12,346 nt of DNA from an uncultured Alphaproteobacteria bacterium (GTDB taxonomy: Bacteria > Pseudomonadota > Alphaproteobacteria > Micavibrionales > Micavibrionaceae), in assembly GCA_934538895.1 (NCBI GenBank), contig CAKTCH010000022.1, positions 1 to 12,346 on the forward strand, read 5' to 3'. Positions 1 to 7,000 of this stretch are shown here, piece by piece (within the stretch, counting starts at the first letter, position 1; each line of letters starts with the position of its first letter). Below the pieces are notes generated by a model. It made no database searches, was not told where the DNA came from, and saw nothing but the letters and a program-made list of their open reading frames with translations. The position numbers and the translations under genes were made by a program.

Positions 1-40
1 CGGTAGGACGTCGAGGAACGGAAATAGCTGTATAGAGTTA

Positions 41-1018
41 TCATCCCGGCACCACCTTTTGTTCGATGGCGCCGAATATGCTGGCGCCCCTGTCGTCTTT
101 CACCTCTATGCGCACGACATCGCCGAAAGACATGAACGGCGTTTTCGCTTCCCCGCCTTCGATCTTTTCTATCATGCGGATTTCGGCAAGGCAACTGATG
201 CCGGCGGCGCGGTTGTAATTGGAAATCGTGCCCGAGCCGATAATCGCGCCCGCTTTCAGGGGCCTTGTCTTCGCGGCATGGGCGATCAGCTGCGCGAAAC
301 TGAATTGCATGTCGATACCGGCATTCGGCTGCCCGACCTGATGGCCGTTCAACGCGCTTGACACCGGCAAGTGCAACTTGTTATCGCGCCATGCCGGCCC
401 CAGCGCAGCGGGCGTCACCGCCACGGGCGAGAACGCGCTGGGCGGCTTGCTCTGGAAAAAACCGAACCCCTTGGCCAGTTCCGTCGGGATCAGGTTGCGC
501 AGCGACACATCGTTCATCAGCATGACAAGTTTTATATGATGCCCGGCCTGATCGGCGTGCACGCCCATCGGCACGTCATCGACGATGACGGCCACTTCCG
601 CCTCGAAATCGATGCCGAACCCCTCGTCAGCCACCGGGATATCGTCACGCGGCCCCAGTATCGTATCCGACACCGCCTGGTACATCAGCGGATCGTGCAG
701 GAATTCAGGCGGCATCGCCGCGCCCCGCGCCTTGCGCACCAGATCGACATGGTTGAGATAGGCGCTGCCGTCGGCGATCTGGTAAGCCCGCGGCAAGGGC
801 GAAGCACAACACGCCTGATCGAACGGTTGCGCCCCATGGGCACGGCCTCCATTTAGCTGGTCAGCGATATCCTGAAGCACAGGGGCAGACCCGGCCCAAT
901 CGTCCAATACGCGTTGCATTGTCGTATAGGGTGCGGGGGAGGCAACGCAGGCGCTCAGATCATCGCTCACGATCATCAAACGCCCGTCACGCTCTTGCTT
1001 ATACGATGCCAGCTTCAT
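41..1018 (-). CDS. Fumarylacetoacetate hydrolase family protein (probable fumarylacetoacetase)
   Basis: Probable last enzyme of tyrosine/phenylalanine breakdown, splitting 4-fumarylacetoacetate into fumarate and acetoacetate in the cytosol. The 325-residue product has the N-terminal cap typical of the ~330-residue bacterial FAH group (MKLASYKQERDGRL, residues 1-14) and then the FAH catalytic fold. Visible family motifs are FEAEVAV (138-144), whose E139 and E141 match the metal-binding glutamates, LMNDVSLRN (167-175) with D170 as the further acidic ligand, GSGTISN (261-267) and FMSFGDVVRIEV (295-306). The start codon lies 3 nt after the hppD stop codon, and a G-rich stretch complementary to 1027-1031 could serve as ribosome site, so the two genes are probably one transcript. 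FAH-fold proteins also include other diketone and decarboxylating hydrolases; the substrate here is inferred from the hppD neighbour. The family call is near certain, the exact reaction likely. Confidence 0.9.
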   Translation of the reverse strand: MKLASYKQERDGRLMIVSDDLSACVASPAPYTTMQRVLDDWAGSAPVLQDIADQLNGGRAHGAQPFDQACCASPLPRAYQIADGSAYLNHVDLVRKARGAAMPPEFLHDPLMYQAVSDTILGPRDDIPVADEGFGIDFEAEVAVIVDDVPMGVHADQAGHHIKLVMLMNDVSLRNLIPTELAKGFGFFQSKPPSAFSPVAVTPAALGPAWRDNKLHLPVSSALNGHQVGQPNAGIDMQFSFAQLIAHAAKTRPLKAGAIIGSGTISNYNRAAGISCLAEIRMIEKIEGGEAKTPFMSFGDVVRIEVKDDRGASIFGAIEQKVVPG

Positions 1019-1021
1019 ATA

Positions 1022-2086
1022 TCATGCCCCCGCCTGATCCTCCCTGAGGACGCCGCGGCGAATCTGGTCGAGTTCGATCGACTCGAACAACGCCTTGAAA
1101 TTCCCCTCGCCGAAGCCTTCATTGCCCTTGCGCTGGATGATCTCGAAGAAGATCGGTCCAATCGCGTCCCGCGTGAAAATCTGCAACAGCAGCCCTTGAC
1201 CCTCCGTCGGCGCGCCGTCCATCAGAATCTGCAATTCTTTCAGACGCGCCACATCCTCGCCATGGCCGGGCACGCGTTTATCCAGCAATTCGTAATAGGT
1301 ATCCGGCGTTTTCTGGAACGGCACGCCGCCCGCGTTCATCATCTCGACGGTTTTATAAATATCATTGGTTCCCAGCGCGATATGCTGGATGCCCTCGCCG
1401 TTATAACGTTCGAGAAATTCCGCGATCTGCGATTTATCGTCCGACGATTCGTTCAGCGGAATGCGGATCTTGCCGCAGGGACTGGTCATCGCCCTGGATT
1501 TCAGGCCCGTCAGCTTGCCCTCGATATCGAAATAGCGGATCTCGCGGAAATTGAAGATATCCTCATAAAACTTCGCCCATACCGCCATATTGCCGCGATA
1601 GACGTTATGCGTCAGGTGATCGATATAGGTAAACCCCACGCCCTGCGGATGCTGATCGACACCCGGCAGCGGATTGAAGTCGTTTTCAAAAATCGCGTCG
1701 TCATCGATAAAATAAATCAGGCAGCCGCCGATCCCCTTGATCGCCGGCACGTTCGCGCCCATCGAACCGCCGTGATTGCCCGCGTCTTCAGCCCCGCGCT
1801 TCAGCGCCTCCTTATAAGCTTTATGCGCATCCTTGACGCGAAAGCCCATGGCGCTGGCACCGGATTTATGAATTTTCTGGAAAGCCGCCGCCTGACCGGA
1901 ATTTTCCTTGTTCAGCAGGAAATTGACCCCGCCCTGACGGTAAAGAACGACATCGCGCTTTTTATGCTGGGCAATGGCTGTAAAACCGAAATCCCGGAAC
2001 AATTTGTCGAGCAGCGCCGCCTCGCCCGTATATTCGACGAAAGCGAAACCGTCAGTACCCAGCGGATTCTCGAAAAGATCGACCAT
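1022..2086 (-). CDS. hppD: 4-hydroxyphenylpyruvate dioxygenase
   Basis: Non-haem Fe(II) dioxygenase converting 4-hydroxyphenylpyruvate to homogentisate, the committing step of tyrosine catabolism. The 354-residue length is typical of bacterial HPPD. It has two vicinal-oxygen-chelate halves. The C-terminal half carries the complete iron triad: H157 in YIDHLTHNVYRG, H235 in GIQHIALGT and E315 in FFEIIQRKGNEGFGEGNF. The C-terminal GFGEGNFKALFESIE segment (324-338) is the family's closing helix region. The start ATG at 2086 is preceded on the minus strand by GGGAG at 7 nt spacing. This is the first gene of a two-gene unit with the FAH gene. Its upstream region carries an inverted repeat, TCCCTGT-N9-ACAGGGA at 2094-2116, that overlaps this ribosome site. 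Nothing looks truncated or mutated. Confidence 0.97.
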   Translation of the reverse strand: MVDLFENPLGTDGFAFVEYTGEAALLDKLFRDFGFTAIAQHKKRDVVLYRQGGVNFLLNKENSGQAAAFQKIHKSGASAMGFRVKDAHKAYKEALKRGAEDAGNHGGSMGANVPAIKGIGGCLIYFIDDDAIFENDFNPLPGVDQHPQGVGFTYIDHLTHNVYRGNMAVWAKFYEDIFNFREIRYFDIEGKLTGLKSRAMTSPCGKIRIPLNESSDDKSQIAEFLERYNGEGIQHIALGTNDIYKTVEMMNAGGVPFQKTPDTYYELLDKRVPGHGEDVARLKELQILMDGAPTEGQGLLLQIFTRDAIGPIFFEIIQRKGNEGFGEGNFKALFESIELDQIRRGVLREDQAGA

Positions 2087-2093
2087 GTCATTC

Positions 2094-2116
2094 TCCCTGT
2101 TCTTATTAGACAGGGA
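2094..2116. promoter_or_regulatory. Inverted repeat at the hppD start region
   Basis: TCCCTGT (2094-2100) and ACAGGGA (2110-2116) form a perfect 7-bp inverted repeat around a 9-nt centre. On the minus strand the downstream arm contains the hppD Shine-Dalgarno bases. If the whole repeat is transcribed it could fold as a hairpin that hides the ribosome site. If transcription starts near 2112, as the candidate promoter suggests, it would more likely be a repressor operator at the start point. Function is inferred from position only. Confidence 0.45.
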
Positions 2117-2118
2117 AA

Positions 2119-2147
2119 AAGGTAGGGAATTAACACGTGAATATCAA
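2119..2147 (-). promoter_or_regulatory. Candidate hppD promoter
   Basis: Read on the minus strand, TTGATA (2147-2142) is followed after exactly 17 nt by TACCTT (2124-2119), a reasonable sigma-70-like pair with a good -35 and a weak -10 element. Transcription would start near 2112, about 25 nt before the hppD start codon. The assignment comes from pattern and spacing only. The -35 element lies inside one inverted repeat (2137-2165), and the predicted start point lies inside another (2094-2116). Confidence 0.3.
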
Positions 2148-2165
2148 TCACTCTGGATTGTTCAC
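2137..2165. promoter_or_regulatory. Imperfect dyad between hppD and bdhA
   Basis: GTGAA (2137-2141) pairs with TTCAC (2161-2165), and CAATC (2145-2149) with GATTG (2156-2160). There is a 6-nt centre and a 3-nt TAT insertion on the left side only. The dyad overlaps the candidate hppD -35 element and lies just upstream of a -10-like CATAAT (2176-2181) facing bdhA. It could therefore bind a regulator acting on both divergent genes. The regulator is not recognisable. Confidence 0.35.
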
Positions 2166-2207
2166 CGCAACATGCCATAATATTGAGCGAACGATTCGGA
2201 GGATTTC

Positions 2208-2990
2208 ATGCTTAAAGGAAAAACAGCGCTCGTCACAGGTTCCACCAGCGGCATCGGCCTTGGCATAGCCCGGACCATGGCGAAGGAAGGCGCGAATATC
2301 GTCATCAACGGCCTGGGCAATGCCGATGAGATCGAAGAAATACGCAAAGGCCTTGAAAACGATTACGGTATACAGGCCCTGTACGACCCCGCCGACATGA
2401 CCCGGCCAGACCAGATTCGCGGGATGTGCGAAAAGGCGGTCGGCGCTTTCGGCAGCATCGATATTCTGGTGAACAACGCCGGTATCCAGTTCGTCAGCCC
2501 CATCGACGAATTCCCCGAAGATAAATGGGACGCGATCATCGCGATCAACATGAGCGCCTCTTTCCACACCGCCAAGGCCTGTGTGTCAGGCATGAAAAAG
2601 AAAGGCTGGGGTCGTATCATCAACATTGCCTCCGTCCACGGCCTTGTGGCGTCACCCTTTAAAACCGCCTATGTCACGGCCAAACATGGCATGATCGGCC
2701 TGACCAGAACCATAGCGCTGGAAGTCGCGGGAGACGGCATTACCTGTAACGCCATTTGTCCCAGCTATGTGAATACGCCGCTGATGCGGAACCAGATCAA
2801 GGATCAGGCCAAAGTGCATAATCTGTCCGAAGCCGAAGTCGTGGAAGAAATCATGCTGGCGCCGCAGGCAGTCAAGAAGTTCACCGAAATCGAACAACTG
2901 GGCGCGCTGGCCGTATTCCTGTGCAGCGATGCGGCCTCCACCATCACCGGCGCATCGCTCCCTGTCGATGGCGGCTGGACCGCGCGCTGA
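2208..2990 (+). CDS. bdhA: 3-hydroxybutyrate dehydrogenase (SDR family)
   Basis: NAD-dependent short-chain dehydrogenase interconverting (R)-3-hydroxybutyrate and acetoacetate. The 260-residue protein has the cofactor motif TGSTSGIG (10-17), NNAG (89-92), catalytic N114, S142, Y155 and K159, and the C-terminal DGGW (254-257). Residues known to bind substrate in Pseudomonas 3-hydroxybutyrate dehydrogenases are present: Q94, H144, K152 and W257. The equivalent of W187 is Y187 (CPSYVNTPL), a mild change. The start is supported by GGAGGA at 2198-2203. bdhA is divergent from hppD-FAH, whose end product acetoacetate is its substrate, and 14 nt upstream of a small membrane-protein gene. The substrate-site residues make this more specific than a generic SDR call. 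Confidence 0.93.
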   Translation: MLKGKTALVTGSTSGIGLGIARTMAKEGANIVINGLGNADEIEEIRKGLENDYGIQALYDPADMTRPDQIRGMCEKAVGAFGSIDILVNNAGIQFVSPIDEFPEDKWDAIIAINMSASFHTAKACVSGMKKKGWGRIINIASVHGLVASPFKTAYVTAKHGMIGLTRTIALEVAGDGITCNAICPSYVNTPLMRNQIKDQAKVHNLSEAEVVEEIMLAPQAVKKFTEIEQLGALAVFLCSDAASTITGASLPVDGGWTAR

Positions 2991-3004
2991 GGGAAGGAAA
3001 AGAT

Positions 3005-3337
3005 ATGGGCCTGATACCCCCCACCCCCTGGGACGACCCGGAAGCGCGGCAGCAGAAGAAATTCAACAAGGCCATGGGTACCGCCATCGTCTGTCTGGGC
3101 ATCGGCGTCGGGATGATGCTGATAAAACCGTTCTTTACAGGCACGGAAGAAAGCGCCGCATCAGGCAGCGCCGCCGCGCTGTTCAACTTGCTGGGCCTTT
3201 CATTGACGGGTTACGGCGCCTTTATCGTCGCGTGCGGTATTTTTCTGCGCAGGCATATGCCGCTGATCAACACGCTCACCTTCTGGCTGGTGCTGCCCCT
3301 GCTTATACTAAAAGCGCTGACGGGCTGGCAGGGATAG
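3005..3337 (+). CDS. Small hypothetical three-helix membrane protein
   Basis: I do not recognise this 110-residue protein. It has a short polar, proline-containing N-terminus (MGLIPPTPWDDPEARQQKK), then hydrophobic stretches at about 24-41, 57-81 and 86-105. A small serine/alanine-rich loop (about 46-56) separates the first two, and a basic RRH lies between the second and third. It is probably an inner-membrane protein with no signal peptide or catalytic motif visible. The ATG at 3005 was preferred to an in-frame start at 2921 because AAGGA lies at 2994-2998 with 6-nt spacing, and the longer form would overlap bdhA by 70 nt and add low-complexity basic sequence. It sits 14 nt after bdhA, so probably shares its transcript. 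Its 3' end overlaps the opposing SRAP gene by 35 nt. Confidence 0.75.
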   Translation: MGLIPPTPWDDPEARQQKKFNKAMGTAIVCLGIGVGMMLIKPFFTGTEESAASGSAAALFNLLGLSLTGYGAFIVACGIFLRRHMPLINTLTFWLVLPLLILKALTGWQG

Positions 3338-3971
3338 GAACCTCCCGCAGCAACCCCTCATGATCGTTCGCCACCTTGCCGACATCGCGGCCCACAGGCC
3401 GGAACGCCATATCGCGCCCCGATGCCCGCCGGATCATGTCGAACGCCCCGCGTTCATCCGCCGCGAACCAGTCTTGCGCCTGCGCGGGCGCCAGCATGAC
3501 CGGCATCCGGTGGTGGATACCGGCAATCTCGCCGTCCGCGTCCTTGGTCAGAACCGTGAAAGTCACCAGATCGCCCTTTTTCGCCCAAAGGCCCGCAAAG
3601 GCGATCACGTCATCTGTTTTATGGTGCAGGTAATAAGCCTGCTTGGCTTCGCCCGCGCCCTTCCATTCATAAAACCCGCTGGCGGGTATCAGGCACCGGC
3701 GGCCTTTGGCCCAGGCCTCGCGAAACGCCGGTTTTTCGGAAACCGTCTCGCTGCGGGCGTTAACCATTCTGGCGCATAACCCCCTGTCGTCGGCCTCGGC
3801 CCAGGGCGGCAGCAAGCCCCACCGCGCCAGTCCCATGCGGTTTCTGACGACAACCGGCATTTCCTGAAGCGGCGCGGCGTTGAAACGCGCGGGAAAATTC
3901 GGAATTATTTCCGATCCGAACAGTTCGATAAGCCGATGCGGTGCAGCAAAAATTGCATAGCGCCCACACAT
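3303..3971 (-). CDS. yedK: SRAP family abasic-site DNA-protein crosslinking protein (YedK/HMCES type)
   Basis: SOS-response-associated peptidase family protein. Characterised members covalently trap abasic sites in single-stranded DNA through the amino-terminal cysteine, shielding the lesion. The 222-residue protein starts MCGRY, so removal of Met1 exposes C2; this fixes the start codon despite a poor Shine-Dalgarno. Other family landmarks are N31 (RFNAAP), RWGLLPPW (50-57), NARSET (71-76), RCLIPASGFYEW (92-103) with E102, and H153 in GIHHRMPVML (151-160). All active-site residues are intact. It is convergent with the small membrane-protein gene, sharing 35 nt, and divergent from gdh. A near-consensus alphaproteobacterial LexA box lies 2-16 nt before its start codon, which would fit SOS control. 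Confidence 0.95.
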   Translation of the reverse strand: MCGRYAIFAAPHRLIELFGSEIIPNFPARFNAAPLQEMPVVVRNRMGLARWGLLPPWAEADDRGLCARMVNARSETVSEKPAFREAWAKGRRCLIPASGFYEWKGAGEAKQAYYLHHKTDDVIAFAGLWAKKGDLVTFTVLTKDADGEIAGIHHRMPVMLAPAQAQDWFAADERGAFDMIRRASGRDMAFRPVGRDVGKVANDHEGLLREVPIPASPSALLV

Positions 3972-3972
3972 G

Positions 3973-3987
3973 GTTCACACTTGTTTC
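3973..3987 (-). promoter_or_regulatory. Possible LexA (SOS) box upstream of the SRAP gene
   Basis: GTTCACACTTGTTTC matches 7 of the 8 fixed bases of GTTC-N7-GTTC, the LexA site known from many Alphaproteobacteria; the first G of the second half is T. It ends 2 nt before the SRAP start codon. A one-mismatch hit on either strand of this 111-nt gap has roughly an 8% chance of arising at random, so the gene's function carries most of the weight. Confidence 0.35.
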
Positions 3988-4045
3988 CGTTAAAGGTTTG
4001 AGGTCTATTCTCATCCCTAACGGCTGCGCCCGGAAAGCGAAAGCC

Positions 4046-4062
4046 GGATAAGTAGATTATCC
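4046..4062. promoter_or_regulatory. Inverted repeat in the gdh upstream region
   Basis: GGATAA (4046-4051) and TTATCC (4057-4062) are perfect inverted halves around GTAGA, ending 20 nt before the gdh start codon. The following CTTTTT makes it resemble a weak terminator, but the stem is only 6 bp with two G-C pairs. An operator dyad or weak 5'-leader hairpin of gdh is at least as likely. No convincing -35/-10 pair for gdh was found in this gap. Confidence 0.3.
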
Positions 4063-4082
4063 ACTTTTTAGTCAAGGTCATC

Positions 4083-7000
4083 ATGTCCAGAAGCAAGGCA
4101 TCAGCCGTCAAATCCAAACCCCGATCCGTCACCGTTTCGAATGTCGAGAAAGACTTCTTCAGCAAAGTGCCCGCCGAAGACCGCGTCCTGCTGAACGACG
4201 CCGATCGCAAGGATGTGGCCAAACGGCACGCCGACATGGCCGCGCACCGCAAGAGCGGCAAAGGAATTATACAGGTCGGTATAATGGGCACAGGCGCCAA
4301 AGCGCGCACCGTGATCGACATCGTCAATGAAGACATGTCCTTCCTGGTGGACTCCGTCGCCGCCGAAATCGTGCGCCATGGCAAAGTGATATCACTGCTG
4401 CTGCACCCGATCCTGCAAGGCGCCAAAGGCCTGGAATCGCACATGCATATCGCGCTCGATACCGTACTGACGCAAGCGATGATGGACGATCTGGCCGCCA
4501 GCCTCGAATGCGTCCTGCGCGATGTCAGGGCCGCGACGTCGGAATGGCGCGCTGTCAGGGACAAGGTCAAGGAGTGCCAGCCCGCCCTGCGCCTCGCGCC
4601 GCCGTCCTGGCCGGAAAATGATCCGGAAGAATTCACCGCTTTCCTCGATTACATCTATAACGACAACTTCACGTTGCTGGGCTGCCGCGCATATAAATTC
4701 GCGCGCGGCAAAACCACGATCGTAAAAGACTCGGGCCTGGGACTGCTGAACGAAAACATCGTCCCGCCTTACATCGGCGAAGGCGGCAACGACGGTCTGC
4801 CGGTCGATTTGCTGCTGGCTAACAACGAATTGCCGCCCCTGCTGGTTACCAAGCTGGGCAAAAAATCGACTGTGCACCGCGCCGTGCCGCTGGATGCCAT
4901 CACGGTGCGCCAGTTCGACAGAAACGGCAACGTCACCGGTGCCTATCTGTTCATCGGCCTGTTCACGTCCGTTACTTATTCCCGCAGCATCGACGATATT
5001 CCTTACCTGCGCCGGAAAGCCAACGTGGTCATGGAAAGATCCGGCTTCAAGCCCGGTTCCCACGACTACAAGGCATTGCGCCACATTCTGGAGAAATATC
5101 CACGCGACGAGATCTTCCAGATCAAACTGCCGCGCCTGCTCAAGACATCCCTCAGCATCCTCTCGCTACAGGAACGCCAGCGCATCGCGCTCTATACCCG
5201 CAAGGATGTTTTCAAGCGCTTTATCTCCTGCCTCGTTTATGTACCGCGCGATCGTTACGATACGCGCCTGCGCGTGAAACTCGGCCAGATACTGGAAGCG
5301 GAATTCAAGGGCACATGCGGTAATTTCTATACCACCCTCGACGACTCGCCGCTCGCGCGCGTGATGTACATCATCAATATCGGCCCCGGCAGCGTGACCG
5401 AATACAGGACCAGTACGATCGAAGCCAAATTACAGGAAGCGGGCCGCCTGTGGAGCGAAAAGCTCACCGATGCGCTGCAATCCAGACTGGACGACGATCA
5501 GGCCATCACCGCCATCGTCCAGCATTACGGCCACGCTTTCCCGGTCGGCTATCAGGAAACATACAAACCGAAGCAGACCTTGCACGACATCGCCAAAATA
5601 GACGATGCCCTGTCCGGCGAACGGCTGGCGCTCGATCTTTACAAGGATTATACGTGCGAAACCCATCAGGTCCGCCTGAAGATGTACCACAAGGACAAGC
5701 CGATCGTGCTTTCCGATGTCCTGCCGCTGCTCGAGAACATGGGTCTGCGCACGGTTTCCGAATTGCCCTTCGCCGTGAAACCCGGCGACGGCGATCAGAC
5801 TGTGTGGATTCACGATTTCAGCCTCGACATGAAAGACGGCCATGCGCCCGCTTTCGACAAAAAAGCCGTCGAAACCAAAGCCAAGTTCGAGGAAGCCTTC
5901 ACCCGCATATGGTACGGCGACATGGAGAATGACAGCCTGAACAGGCTGGTGCTCTCCGCCGGGCTTGATTACCGCGATATCACGGTGATGCGCGCTTATG
6001 TGCGCTACCTGCGCCAGACCGCCAACCCGTTCGGCAAGCTTTACATCGAAACCGCCCTGACGAAACATCCGTTCATCAGCCGCCTGATCATCGACCTGTT
6101 CAAGGCATGGTTCGATCCGGCGAAACAGAAGGAATCAGCCGCCAGGGGCGTATCTCTCAACAAGGCTATAGAAGACGCGCTTCAGCATGTGGATTCGCTG
6201 GACGAAGACCGTATCCTGCGCAGCGTCTGCGGCCTTGTGAACGCAACGCTCCGCACCAATTTCTTCCAGAAAGACGAGGACGGAAAACCGAAAGAATGGC
6301 TGTCGCTGAAACTCAACAGCCACGCTATCAGCGACCTGCCGGAACCCAAACCTTTCCGCGAGATTTTCGTTTACAGCCCGCGCGTTGAAGCGGTCCACCT
6401 GCGCAGCGACTGGATCTCCCGCGGCGGCATCCGCTGGTCCGACCGCCACGAGGATTTCCGCACCGAAGTGCTCGGCCTGATGAAAACGCAGCAGGTCAAA
6501 AACGCGGTTATCGTGCCAATGGGCGCGAAAGGCGGCTTCGTTGTGAAACAACCGCCGAAAGAGGGTGGCCGCCCCGCTTACCTGAAAGAAGGCGTGGAAT
6601 GCTACAAGATCTTCGTCCGCGGGATGCTCGACATCACCGACAACAGCAAGGGCGGCAAGGTCATTCCGCCGAAAAACGTCGTCCGCCGCGATCAGGACGA
6701 CCCGTATCTGGTCGTCGCCGCCGATAAAGGCACGGCGTCCTATTCCGACACCGCCAACGCGCTCTCCATCGAATACGGCCACTGGCTGGGCGATGCGTTC
6801 GCCTCGGGCGGCTCCGCTGGCTACGATCACAAAGGTATGGGCATCACCGCCCGCGGCGCATGGGAGTCGGTCAAGCGCCACTTCCGCGAAATGGGCAGGG
6901 ACATCCAGAAAGAACCGTTCACCGTCATCGGCGTCGGCGATATGGCAGGCGATGTTTACGGTAACGGTATGTTGCTCTCGCCGCATATCAACCTGATCGG

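Noticed and set aside
914..2125. 403-codon plus-strand open frame over hppD and the start of FAH
   Set aside because: It covers hppD entirely in antisense; hppD has its full iron triad, while this frame has no recognisable motif.
2921..3004. Longer start for the small membrane protein within bdhA
   Set aside because: The added residues are bdhA sequence read in another frame, and a good ribosome site directly precedes the 3005 ATG.
4046..4070. Rho-independent terminator before gdh
   Set aside because: The stem is only 6 bp and AT-rich, no plus-strand gene lies upstream for it to end, and on the minus strand it lacks a following T-run.
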